This document shows positions 43,227-52,016 of a DNA stretch of 62,222 nucleotides, in pieces. Source of the DNA: Bacteroidetes bacterium UBA5697 (GTDB taxonomy: Bacteria; Bacteroidota; Bacteroidia; B-17B0; Aurantibacillaceae). Location of the stretch: the NCBI GenBank assembly GCA_002420145.1, contig DIHL01000062.1:1-62222 (forward strand), written 5' to 3'. A program made the translations under genes and the position numbers. Below the pieces are notes generated by a model, which was not told where the DNA came from, searched no databases, and saw nothing but the letters and a program-made list of their open reading frames with translations. Position 1 is the stretch's first letter. Every line of letters begins with the position of its first letter.

Positions 43227-44981
43227 ATGAAAATCTCTTTATTTCTTGTTTTATTTTTGCTTTTCATTAAGCATTCTGCTTTTTCTCAAAATGATTCTAA
43301 TACGGTTGATGTAATTGGAAAAAAAATCGATCAATTAATAATCACTGGTCGCGAAGATTCCATTATATTCTATTCTCAAAAAAATCTGGACCTTTCTACG
43401 AAAATTAATTACAAGCGCGGTATTGCTCGGTCATTAAGTAATATCGGAATTGGATACAAATGCAAAGGTAATTACCCTGAAGCTTTAAAATACTATTACA
43501 AATCATTGAAATTGTATGAAACAATTCAGAGACCAAAAGGAATTATGGTGCAATATTGCCATATTGGGGAGATTTATGATTATTTAATGAATTATGAAAA
43601 GGCATTAGATTTTAATTTTAGAGCTTTAAAATTAGCTGATTCATTAAATGAAAGGGATCAAACATCTATCTTATATTGTAATATTGGAATTATTTTTTCA
43701 CGACAACATAAATTTGAAGAGGCTAAAAAATATATATCTAAAGCTTTGAAGATAGATAGGGAAGATGGGAATATGGAAGGAACTGCTAGGAATTTACTTA
43801 ATATGGGTTTTATTCATTCTGACAAAAATCAGACAAAAGAGGCGCTTAATTATTTCTTAGAATCTTTATCTATTTCAAAACAAATTGATGATAAAGTAAA
43901 CACTGCCACTTGTATGGCAAATATTGGAGTAGCTTATAGTTCATTAAAACAATATAATATTGCAGAAAGCTATTTATTACAAGCGATTGCTATCGCTGAT
44001 GAAATTGGTGAAATAGATTTAAAAAGTCAGTTTGAAGAAATGATATATGAGTTTTACAAAGAAATAAAAAATGATCGTAAAGCACTTATACATTATAAAA
44101 ATTATATCACATTAAGAGATAGTATATATAATAAAGAAAACACCAGAAAGATTGTTGAAACTGAAATGAATTATGAGTTTGAAAAAAAAGAAGTAGCTAC
44201 GAAATTTGAGCATGATAAGATTGTAGTTAAGCTCGAAGCAGATAATAAATTACAAAGTCAGCAACGTGTTTTTTTAATTTTATTTATTATAGTGGCTTTA
44301 GTGTTATTGTTTTTCGCGAAACGTGCTTATGATAATAAGAAAAAAATAGCTGAATTTCTGGCTTCCGAAAGTCATCGTAAAGAAGTGCTTTTGCAGGAAG
44401 TGCATCATCGCATTAATAATAATTTGCAAATAATCTCAAGTTTATTAACCTTGCAAGCTAATAGTGCTGAGAATGAAAAATTGACAGAGTATTTGAAGCA
44501 GAGTCAAAATCGCATCCAATCATTATCCGTCTTGCATGAATTGTTGTATCAAAACGATTCGCCTCTTCAAATTAATATGAATAATTATTTGAACAAGGTG
44601 CTAGATTTTCATCGTGATGTTTTAAAAAACTCTTTCGTAAAAGTTGATATTGAAACTAGTATTCCTGATGTTGTTTTTCCAACTAAATTAGCAGTACCAT
44701 TGGCATTAATTGTAAATGAATTAGTAACTAATTCTATTAAATATGCTTTTAAAGATGTTCAAACAGGCAAAATTATCATTTCGCTTAAAACTATTGAAAA
44801 TGAAAAAAACGCATGGTTACTATTAGTGAGTGATTCAGGTAAAGGGTTGCCAGAGGATACCAATTTTAGAAAAGATAGTCTAGGATTACGTTTAGTAACT
44901 ATTATGGCTAAACAAATCAAAGGGACTCTGACAAAATATAACAAAGAAGGGGCAATATTTGAAGTTCGTTTTATTGTATAG
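43227..44981 (+). CDS. TPR-containing sensor histidine kinase (HisKA_2 type)
   Basis: 584 aa from ATG at 43227; a GTG at 43215 is in frame but leaves extra residues before the signal peptide. Periplasmic part (about 20-320): repeated TPR motifs (ARSLSNIGIGYKCKGNYPEA, ILYCNIGIIFSRQHKFEEAK, TCMANIGVAYSSLKQYNIAE). One membrane helix near 345-365 (FLILFIIVALVLLFFAKRA), then the HisKA_2 box QEVHHRINNNLQIISSLL (His393/394) and the ATPase (VNELVTNSIKYAF, DSGKGLP, SLGLRLV). It is likely the partner of the LytTR regulator 26 bp downstream. Confidence 0.9.
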   Translation: MKISLFLVLFLLFIKHSAFSQNDSNTVDVIGKKIDQLIITGREDSIIFYSQKNLDLSTKINYKRGIARSLSNIGIGYKCKGNYPEALKYYYKSLKLYETIQRPKGIMVQYCHIGEIYDYLMNYEKALDFNFRALKLADSLNERDQTSILYCNIGIIFSRQHKFEEAKKYISKALKIDREDGNMEGTARNLLNMGFIHSDKNQTKEALNYFLESLSISKQIDDKVNTATCMANIGVAYSSLKQYNIAESYLLQAIAIADEIGEIDLKSQFEEMIYEFYKEIKNDRKALIHYKNYITLRDSIYNKENTRKIVETEMNYEFEKKEVATKFEHDKIVVKLEADNKLQSQQRVFLILFIIVALVLLFFAKRAYDNKKKIAEFLASESHRKEVLLQEVHHRINNNLQIISSLLTLQANSAENEKLTEYLKQSQNRIQSLSVLHELLYQNDSPLQINMNNYLNKVLDFHRDVLKNSFVKVDIETSIPDVVFPTKLAVPLALIVNELVTNSIKYAFKDVQTGKIIISLKTIENEKNAWLLLVSDSGKGLPEDTNFRKDSLGLRLVTIMAKQIKGTLTKYNKEGAIFEVRFIV

Positions 44982-45007
44982 TACTTTTTTTATTGTATTT
45001 TTAAAAT

Positions 45008-45715
45008 GTGATACAGGCCTCTGATTTTTTAATTGTAGAAGATGAATTTTTGATTGCGGAAACCATTTCTGAAATTCTTTCCAATGCTGGATTTTTGCAA
45101 GTTCGAATAGTATCCTCGGTAGAGGAAGCGGTAACTGAAATAGAATGTCGTAAGCCTGATATGGTTTTGACAGATATCAATTTAGGTAAAGAAAAATCAG
45201 GAATAGATTTAGGAGAACTTTTATTTCAAAAATATCAGATTCCATTTATTTATATTACATCTCATTCCAGCCCAGAAATTTTAGGAAAGGCGAAGCACAC
45301 TCGCCCCAATGCCTATATAGTAAAGCCTTTTAAAAATGAAGATTTAATGGTAGCAATTGAATTGGCGTTATTTAATTCAATATCTCAAAATGAAAGTAAT
45401 TCTGATAATTCAGAATTAATTGTAAAAGAAGGGAGAGCGCTTGTACGATTGAATTGTAATGATATTTTATGGCTTGAAACGGATGGTAATTATGTAACGA
45501 TTAATCTTTTGGATAATAAGAGAAGGGTTGTGAGAATCCCTTTATCTGAATTACAGCAACAAATATCTTCTCAACAATTTGTTCGCATTCATAAGTCTTT
45601 TTTGGTTAATGTGAAATTTATTACAGAAATAAGAACCAATAGTGTTATACTTCAAACTAAAGAATTTCCAATTGGAAGAGCTTATCAATCATCAGTAGAG
45701 TCTATATTAAAGTAG
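45008..45715 (+). CDS. LytTR-type response regulator
   Basis: 235 aa from GTG at 45008. Receiver domain at residues 5-125: acidic pocket EDE (11-13), phospho-acceptor Asp56 in VLTDINLG, Lys in AYIVKPFKNED. The C-terminal LytTR DNA-binding domain runs from about 140 (LVRLNCNDILWLETDGNYVT ... FVRIHKSFLVN). Typical partner of TPR-HisKA_2 kinases in Bacteroidota. Probably controls surface or social traits; the adhesin downstream is a candidate target (inference). Confidence 0.92.
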   Translation: MIQASDFLIVEDEFLIAETISEILSNAGFLQVRIVSSVEEAVTEIECRKPDMVLTDINLGKEKSGIDLGELLFQKYQIPFIYITSHSSPEILGKAKHTRPNAYIVKPFKNEDLMVAIELALFNSISQNESNSDNSELIVKEGRALVRLNCNDILWLETDGNYVTINLLDNKRRVVRIPLSELQQQISSQQFVRIHKSFLVNVKFITEIRTNSVILQTKEFPIGRAYQSSVESILK

Positions 45716-45824
45716 TTTGGTTGTTTGCATACATTAATTTGACGTTTGCCCCATTTCATTAAAACATATAACGTATATATTAAATAGTTTAAGTATTTAG
45801 GCATACTCGAACTTTGGACTTATA

Positions 45825-46895
45825 GTGCTCTCTAAAAGAATTAATAAATGGTTTAGTGGAATTAAACAATACTTGTTTTTTTACCGCGATGGTTTTTTCG
45901 AACTACCTTACTTATCAAACACACCACAAACAATGGTGGAGAGTTTGAAGAAAATGCCAGTGACTAAACACAATAGTTTGGAACAAGCTATTTATTCAAA
46001 TAATCCATTTACAAAGGGTGTTATGCGTTATCGTGAAATTGAAGAGGGTTTATGGTTATTGGTAACCAATATTTCATTTAAAGCAAATGTGAAAACTCAA
46101 GCTATTTATGATGGTGAACCAACTAATTATTATTTTTTGTCTTTTTCGCTTTATGAAACAGAAGTAACAGTTCAAAACACATTGATAAATAAAATTAATT
46201 TTCCTAGTAAAAGTTGGTCTTTGTATAGACCAAGAACCGAAATAGATGCCTATCATTATAAAGGAACTTCTGGTTTGTTTTTTAATTTTGCATTTAGTGA
46301 AATCTGGTTAGAAAAAAATATTGTATTAAGTCTTTTATCAAATGAAAATGAAATTAAAAAATTATTAAGTTCAGATGAAGGAGTGATTTGTTGGGAGGAT
46401 GTTGTACCTGATGCAGAAAGTTTAGCAAAAAATATCTGGAGTAATTTGGAAAAAGAAAACGATGGACATTTTAATGTGTTGCATTTGAAAATCCAAACAC
46501 TAAATATTATTACTCAATTTTTTAAAAACATAAGTCAAATTCCTGTCATTGAAAATATAAGAACTATTTCAGAATCAGACAGAAAATGCATTAGTAGAGC
46601 AGAAAAAATAATCATTGATAATTTGTCCCACACATTTCCAGGCATCGATTTTATTGCTAATAAGGTTAATATATCTCCTACTAAATTAAAAATATGTTTT
46701 AAAGAGGTTTATGGTAAATCAATACTTCAATATTACAAAGAAAAAAAGATGCTGTTGGCAATGCAACTTGTGAAAAATTCAGAAATGCCAATTAAAAATA
46801 TTTCTTTAGCCGTTGGTTATGAAACTGCGGGTAAATTTTCCTCAGCATTTAAACAACAGTTTGGCATGCTTCCATCAGAAATCAGATCCAGTTAA
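45825..46895 (+). CDS. AraC-family transcriptional regulator
   Basis: 356 aa from GTG at 45825 (the exact start is uncertain; several later Met residues exist). The N-terminal about 250 residues do not match a sensor domain I know. The C-terminal AraC DNA-binding domain (about 262-354) has FIANKVNISPTKLKICFKEV and the second helix-turn-helix MPIKNISLAVGYETAGKFSS / AFKQQFGMLPSEIR. No membrane segment. It lies between the LytTR regulator and the adhesin pair; a 21-bp-spaced direct repeat follows at 46927-46962. Confidence 0.87.
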   Translation: MLSKRINKWFSGIKQYLFFYRDGFFELPYLSNTPQTMVESLKKMPVTKHNSLEQAIYSNNPFTKGVMRYREIEEGLWLLVTNISFKANVKTQAIYDGEPTNYYFLSFSLYETEVTVQNTLINKINFPSKSWSLYRPRTEIDAYHYKGTSGLFFNFAFSEIWLEKNIVLSLLSNENEIKKLLSSDEGVICWEDVVPDAESLAKNIWSNLEKENDGHFNVLHLKIQTLNIITQFFKNISQIPVIENIRTISESDRKCISRAEKIIIDNLSHTFPGIDFIANKVNISPTKLKICFKEVYGKSILQYYKEKKMLLAMQLVKNSEMPIKNISLAVGYETAGKFSSAFKQQFGMLPSEIRSS

Positions 46896-46926
46896 TTCAA
46901 TTTCTCCAAGTGTATTTACTTAAATT

Positions 46927-46962
46927 AAATGTCTTATCGGGCAGTCGAAATGTCTTAATGGG
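46927..46962. promoter_or_regulatory. Candidate AraC-type operator (two direct repeats)
   Basis: AAATGTCTTATCGGG (46927-46941) and AAATGTCTTAATGGG (46948-46962) match at 13 of 15 positions and are offset by 21 bp, two helical turns, the same geometry as adjacent AraC half-sites. They lie between the AraC gene and the adhesin pair. The 233-bp gap (46896-47128) shows nothing else clear apart from a weak promoter-like TACTTTCG near 47094. Confidence 0.5.
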
Positions 46963-47128
46963 AAATTCATTTCTTTTTTTAAAAGTTAGCTTCGCGTTTT
47001 TAAAAATTTAGTTTATATAAATCTTTGAATGTTGTTTGAATACTTTATCTAGTCGTTCAGCCCAATTATTTACATACACTTCTATTTTAAATTACTTTCG
47101 TTTCTAACAATAATTTAATATCTAATAA

Positions 47129-47425
47129 ATGAAAAAACAAACATTAAATTTTATAGCAATGATGGCCATTGGTTCAATGGCATATTCGCAAGTTGCTGAT
47201 AAACCTAAATCTAGGTCAGCTGTTAAAACAGAAATCAATTCAACAGAACAGCTTAATTTTCAATCGATTGAGGAAAAAAATGCGGAGGTTGAAAAAATCC
47301 AAAAATTAATAGATTATCGAATTTCTAAGGGAAAAACTCAAGAAGAGATGGCTATTTATTATGTTGAGTTAAAAAGAACGATGAATGCTTTAATAACACC
47401 TAAAAAAAATAAGAATGAGAAATAA
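47129..47425 (+). CDS. Small secreted protein upstream of the adhesin
   Basis: 98 aa. Signal peptide TLNFIAMMAIGSMAYSQ. The mature protein of about 78 residues is polar and helical (FQSIEEKNAEVEKIQKLIDY), with a Lys/Asn-rich tail. No family recognised. It overlaps the adhesin gene by 11 bp, so the two are translated together. It could be a periplasmic partner of the adhesin during export (inference). Confidence 0.68.
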   Translation: MKKQTLNFIAMMAIGSMAYSQVADKPKSRSAVKTEINSTEQLNFQSIEEKNAEVEKIQKLIDYRISKGKTQEEMAIYYVELKRTMNALITPKKNKNEK

Positions 47426-50400
47426 TTTTTACATACAAAAAGCCCTTATCATAGCAGTAATTATGATTTGTAGCATAAACAGTTTTGCTCAGTTTTCGGG
47501 TGCTTTTGCCCCAGCCAATTGGAATTTTAGCACAACTACAATAGGTGGAGACGGTTCTGTGAATACGGCAGGAGCTCCAGCTTCTATTGTATTGAGCGGA
47601 AGTGACAACAATAGCGGAGGTTGTTGTTCACTATATGAACAATATAGCATTACCATACCGGCTAGTGGGATGATAAGTTTTGATTATAGCCATGTAAATC
47701 CTGATCTTGATGATGCATATTATGTAATTAATGGTGTGACTACTCTAATAACAAATGTTGGATCCGGCACAATATCTAATATTGCCGTAAACGCAGGAGA
47801 TGTATTTGGTTTTAGAGTGTTTAATCAAGACAATTGTTGTGGTAGAGGTGTTTTAACCATTTCTAATTTTGTTTTTATACCTGAAGGATCAGCCCTTAAT
47901 TTTAACGGCAGCAATGATAAGGTAGATATATCTAATTCTATCAATTCAATACTAGACCCTTTAAATACAATTACTGTTGAAGCTTGGGTTTATCCAACTA
48001 ATACGGTTTTTAATGGTGTTATTGTCGGAAATTATGCTTCTCCAAGTAATAGTATGCAATTTTTATTAAGAAGAGATAGCGACTTCTATACTTTTTGGGT
48101 TGATGATGGCAGTGGGTATAAAGTAGTATCTTCAGGGGCTTCTTCTGTTGTCCTTAACACTTGGCAACATATTGCTGGTGTGTGGGATGGCTCAGCACTT
48201 TATATTTATATTAATGGAGTTTTGATTTCAACCACAACTGGTGTAACAGGTTCAAGTTTTGCTAGTACCTCCAATAATATTGTTATTGGCTGTAATTCAT
48301 TTCCTGAGCCATTTGCTGGAAGTATAGATGAAGTTAGAATTTGGTCAATTCCAAGAACTAAATGTGATATTAATTTATACAAAAACTGTGAGATCCCTAG
48401 TTCTGCAACAGGTTTGTTAGCAAATTATCATTTTAATCAAGGGATTGACGGTGGTAATAATTCTACTATAACTTCTTTAACAGATGCTTCTGGGAATACT
48501 AACACAGGAACGTTAAACAATTTTGCTTTAACTGGCACAACATCTAACTGGATTTCGCCTAGCGCAATTGTAAATGATTTTGCTACCCCATTAACACTTC
48601 CTACTTCCATTGTAACTACTACAAATGTTAGTTGTAATGGTGGTTCTAATGGTAGTATTGCAGCAACTACTACTGGTGGTACACCTTCATATACATATTT
48701 ATGGTCAAATGGAGCTATTACTTCTTCTATAACAACTCTTACTCCTGGAGTTTACACTCGAACAGTTACTGATGCAAATAGCTGCACATCTATAAGCACT
48801 ACAACTGTTACACAGCCATCTGCATTGGTAACATCTACGGCTGTAACTAATATTTCTTGTAATGGTGGTGCTAATGGAGTGGCTGGGATTACAGCATCAG
48901 GTGGAACAGCTGGATATACTTATTTATGGTCAAATGGAGCCACTACATCTGCAGCAACTGGTTTATTAGCTGGAGTATACACTGCAACTGTAACAGATGC
49001 TAATAATTGTAAAAGTATAAAAAATGCAACTATAACTCAGCCATCAGCATTGGTAACATCTACAGCTGTAACTAATATTGCTTGTAATGGTGGTTCTAAT
49101 GGAGTGGCTGCGATTACAGCATCAGGTGGAACGGCTGGATATACCTATTTATGGTCAAATGGAGCTACTACATCTGCAGCGACTGGTTTATTAGCTGGAG
49201 TATATACTGCAACCGTAACAGATGCTAACTCTTGCAAAAGTATAAAAAATGCAACTGTAACTCAGCCATCAGCATTAACAACAACTAGTGCAGTAACTAA
49301 TGTATTATGTAATGGCGGTTCAGGTTCAGCAACAGTAACAGCAACAGGAGGTACAGGTGCTTATACATACTTAGCATCAAATGGCGCAACTGTATCAACG
49401 CAATCAGGTTTAATGGCAGGTACATATAACTATACTGTAACAGATGCAAACGCTTGTACAAAAACACAGGTTTTAACCATCACACAGCCATCAGCATTAA
49501 CAACAACTAGTGCAGTAACTAACGTATTATGTAATGGTGGTTCAGGTTCAGCAACAGTAACAGCAACAGGCGGTACAGGTGCTTATACATACTTAGCATC
49601 AAATGGCGCAACTGTATCAACTCAGTCAGGTTTAATGGCAGGTACATATAATTACACTGTAACAGATGCAAACGCTTGTACAAAAACACAGGTTTTAACC
49701 ATCACACAGCCATCAGCATTAACAACAACTAGTGCAGTAACTAACGTATTATGTAATGGTGGTTCAGGTTCAGCAACAGTAACAGCAACAGGAGGTACAG
49801 GTGCTTACAGCTACTTAGCATCAAACGGAGCAACTGTATCTACTCAATCTGGTTTAATGGCAGGTACATATAATTACACTGTAACAGATGCAAACGCTTG
49901 TACAAAAACACAAATATTAACTATTACAGAACCAAATGCAATTAATTTATCTGCATCGGTAAGCAATGCAACAATTTGTGCAGGCGCTTCAAGTACATTA
50001 ACTGCAAATGCTACAGGCGGCACAGGAACACTAACATATACTTGGGTTTCAGGACCAACAACTAATGTTAATACTGTTACTCCAGCAGCTACAGCTGTTT
50101 ATACAGTGGATGTGACAGACGCAAATAATTGTGCTGCAACATCAACAGTTGAAGTAACAGTAAATGCATTACCAACTATCATGGTAAACTCAGGATCAAT
50201 TTGTGCAGGTCAATCATTCACTATGGTTCCAACAGGAGCAGTAACTTATACATATTCTAACGGAACAGATGTAGTTATGCCAACAGCAGATGCAACTTAT
50301 TCAGTAAGTGGAACTGATGCTAACGGATGTGCATCTAATGTTGATGCTGTATCAAGTGTAACTGTTAATGTTTTACCAACTATTTCTGTGAACTCAGGAT

Positions 50401-51251
50401 CAATTTGTGCAGGTCAATCTTTCACAATGGTTCCAACAGGAGCATTAACTTATACATATTCAAATGGAACAGATGTTGTAACACCAACAGCAGACGCAAC
50501 TTATTCAGTAAGTGGAACAGATGCAAACGGATGTGTATCTAATGTTGATGCTGTATCAAGTGTAACTGTTAATGCTTTACCAACTATTACGGTAAACTCA
50601 GGTGCAATTTGTGCAGGTCAATCTTTCACAATGGTTCCAACAGGAGCATTAACTTATACATATACTAGTGGAACAGATGTAGTAATGCCAACAGCAGATG
50701 CAACTTACTCAGTAAGTGGAACAGATGCAAACGGATGTGTATCTAATGTTGATGCTGTATCAAGTGTAACGGTTAATACATTACCAACGATTTCAGCTGT
50801 TACAAATAACACATTATTATGTGTTGGTCAAACAGCTACTTTATCAGTAACAGGTGCTTTAACATACACATGGAGTACTACAGAAAACACAACAGATATC
50901 GCAGTTACTCCAACTGTTCAAACTACTTATACGGTTGATGGAACAGATGTAAATGGTTGTGCTAACACAACAATGATTACTCAAAATGTTAATGATTGTA
51001 CAGGAATTGAAACATTATCAAATGATGTATCAATTAAAGTATATCCAAATCCAAATAATGGTTTATTTGTTATGGAATTAATATCTACTTCTAAAGTAAC
51101 AGTAACCAATGCTTTAGGACAAGTAGTTATTGCTGAAACATTTGAAGCAGGTAAACATACAGTAGATATTCATAACGAAGCTACAGGAGTTTATTTTGTT
51201 AAAGTACTTGAAAACAATAAACAACAAATGATTAGACTGATTAAACAATAA
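47415..51251 (+). CDS. Giant SprB-repeat adhesin with LamG domain and T9SS sorting signal
   Basis: 1278 aa. Signal peptide (IICSINSFAQ end, about residue 26), a Cys-containing beta region, then a LamG/concanavalin-like domain (about 160-320: ALNFNGSNDKVDISNSINS, ITVEAWVYPTN, GSIDEVRIWSIPRTKC). Six SprB-type repeats (about 391-838, each 74-75 residues with CNGGSxGxAxxTAxGGTxxYTYL) and three to four Ig-like 68-residue repeats (ICAGQSFTMVPTG) follow. The last about 75 residues (VSIKVYPNPNNGLFVMEL ... IRLIKQ) are a T9SS type A domain. Cell-surface adhesin, possibly used in gliding or attachment. Confidence 0.9.
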   Translation: MRNNFYIQKALIIAVIMICSINSFAQFSGAFAPANWNFSTTTIGGDGSVNTAGAPASIVLSGSDNNSGGCCSLYEQYSITIPASGMISFDYSHVNPDLDDAYYVINGVTTLITNVGSGTISNIAVNAGDVFGFRVFNQDNCCGRGVLTISNFVFIPEGSALNFNGSNDKVDISNSINSILDPLNTITVEAWVYPTNTVFNGVIVGNYASPSNSMQFLLRRDSDFYTFWVDDGSGYKVVSSGASSVVLNTWQHIAGVWDGSALYIYINGVLISTTTGVTGSSFASTSNNIVIGCNSFPEPFAGSIDEVRIWSIPRTKCDINLYKNCEIPSSATGLLANYHFNQGIDGGNNSTITSLTDASGNTNTGTLNNFALTGTTSNWISPSAIVNDFATPLTLPTSIVTTTNVSCNGGSNGSIAATTTGGTPSYTYLWSNGAITSSITTLTPGVYTRTVTDANSCTSISTTTVTQPSALVTSTAVTNISCNGGANGVAGITASGGTAGYTYLWSNGATTSAATGLLAGVYTATVTDANNCKSIKNATITQPSALVTSTAVTNIACNGGSNGVAAITASGGTAGYTYLWSNGATTSAATGLLAGVYTATVTDANSCKSIKNATVTQPSALTTTSAVTNVLCNGGSGSATVTATGGTGAYTYLASNGATVSTQSGLMAGTYNYTVTDANACTKTQVLTITQPSALTTTSAVTNVLCNGGSGSATVTATGGTGAYTYLASNGATVSTQSGLMAGTYNYTVTDANACTKTQVLTITQPSALTTTSAVTNVLCNGGSGSATVTATGGTGAYSYLASNGATVSTQSGLMAGTYNYTVTDANACTKTQILTITEPNAINLSASVSNATICAGASSTLTANATGGTGTLTYTWVSGPTTNVNTVTPAATAVYTVDVTDANNCAATSTVEVTVNALPTIMVNSGSICAGQSFTMVPTGAVTYTYSNGTDVVMPTADATYSVSGTDANGCASNVDAVSSVTVNVLPTISVNSGSICAGQSFTMVPTGALTYTYSNGTDVVTPTADATYSVSGTDANGCVSNVDAVSSVTVNALPTITVNSGAICAGQSFTMVPTGALTYTYTSGTDVVMPTADATYSVSGTDANGCVSNVDAVSSVTVNTLPTISAVTNNTLLCVGQTATLSVTGALTYTWSTTENTTDIAVTPTVQTTYTVDGTDVNGCANTTMITQNVNDCTGIETLSNDVSIKVYPNPNNGLFVMELISTSKVTVTNALGQVVIAETFEAGKHTVDIHNEATGVYFVKVLENNKQQMIRLIKQ
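48588..49928. repeat. DNA tandem repeats encoding SprB units
   Basis: Units start near 48588, 48813 and 49038 (225-bp period), then 49263, 49485 and 49707 (222-bp period). The last three are nearly identical at DNA level, including synonymous sites, indicating recent amplification or gene conversion. Confidence 0.85.
50171..50786. repeat. DNA tandem repeats encoding Ig-like units
   Basis: Three 204-bp units begin at 50171, 50375 and 50579, with a partial fourth start at 50783. Each encodes a 68-residue module beginning at a short linker and containing ICAGQSFTMVPTG and TYSVSGTDANGC. Near-identical copies. Confidence 0.8.
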
Positions 51252-51273
51252 CAATTAGTTTTTAAAATTCACT

Positions 51274-51306
51274 AAAAAGGCTATCTCATTTTGAGATAGC
51301 CTTTTT
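51274..51306 (+). terminator. Terminator of the adhesin gene
   Basis: Perfect 15-bp stem (51274-51288 and 51292-51306) with 3-base loop and T5 end, 22 bp after the adhesin stop codon. Confidence 0.85.
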
Positions 51307-51331
51307 ATGTGTCTGTAAATTCAACTCATAA

Positions 51332-51365
51332 AAAAACCTTCGAAAGATTTCTTTCGAAGGTTTTT
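51332..51365 (-). terminator. Terminator of the SlyD-like gene
   Basis: Stem of 16 bp (51332-51347 with 51350-51365) with A/T tails, 18 bp from the stop of the minus-strand isomerase gene. Confidence 0.8.
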
Positions 51366-51383
51366 ATTTATCTTAAAAAAAGA

Positions 51384-51896
51384 TTAGTGGTGGTGTCCAC
51401 CTGGTCCGTGAACGTGACCGTGATCTAATTCTTCTGCAGTAGCTTCTCTTACAGACAATACTTCACCTACAAAGTGTAAGTTGTGATCTGCTAAAGGATG
51501 ATTAAAATCCATGATAACATAATCGTTCCCGATTTCTTGAACAAATCCCATTAATTGGTTTCCGTCTGCATCGTTCATCATTAATTCTTCACCTTCTTTT
51601 ACACGTTCCGAATCAAATTCTCCATCAACATGAAATGCTTCTTTAGGGATTTTTGCAATCATTTCTTTGTCAGATACACCGTATCCATTAATTGGGGTGA
51701 TTTTAAAATCAAATTTATCGCCAACTTTTTTACCTAATAAATTTTTTTCGAAATCAGGTAATAATTGACCAACTCCAAATATAAAAGTGAAAGGATGATC
51801 AGTTGATGTTTGTTCAACTAACTCAGGAGCTTCGTTGTCGATGTGAGATGATAAATGATAATTTACCGATACCACTTTGTTTTGGTTAATGGTCAT
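51384..51896 (-). CDS. SlyD-like FKBP peptidyl-prolyl isomerase
   Basis: 170 aa from ATG at 51896 (MTINQNKVVSVNYHLSS). The frame extends 16 codons upstream, but those codons come from the palindromic repeat at 51921, so that start is rejected. FKBP core with the inserted-in-flap domain seen in SlyD: FGVGQLLPDFEKNLLGKKVG and GYGVSDKEMI. The C-terminal tail is His-rich (HGHVHGPGGHHH), as in metal-binding SlyD proteins. Cytoplasmic chaperone/isomerase, possibly handling nickel or other metals. Confidence 0.88.
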   Translation of the reverse strand: MTINQNKVVSVNYHLSSHIDNEAPELVEQTSTDHPFTFIFGVGQLLPDFEKNLLGKKVGDKFDFKITPINGYGVSDKEMIAKIPKEAFHVDGEFDSERVKEGEELMMNDADGNQLMGFVQEIGNDYVIMDFNHPLADHNLHFVGEVLSVREATAEELDHGHVHGPGGHHH

Positions 51897-51920
51897 TGAT
51901 GTTTGTTTTGTTTTTGTTTT

Positions 51921-51993
51921 GTCATGCTGAACTTGTTTCAGCATCTCATTGTTTTTTTTTCAAAAACAGATCCTGAAACAAGTTCAGGATGAC
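51921..51993. repeat. Twin-hairpin dispersed repeat
   Basis: Left arm 51921-51946 (GTCATGCTGAACTTGTTTCA and on) and right arm 51968-51993 (ends AGTTCAGGATGAC) are reverse complements except at two positions. Each arm is also a hairpin by itself: ATGCTGAA/TTCAGCAT and ATCCTGAA/TTCAGGAT. The two differences are exactly compensatory within each hairpin. Confidence 0.75.
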
Positions 51994-52016
51994 TGTTCAT
52001 TTATTCGTTATTATAT

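Noticed and set aside
48588..50786. Intergenic satellite DNA
   Set aside because: The repeats are multiples of three, in frame and encode recognisable SprB/Ig-like surface modules.
51897..51944. 16-codon N-terminal extension of the SlyD-like gene
   Set aside because: Translates the palindromic repeat at 51921; the FKBP homology begins after the ATG at 51896.
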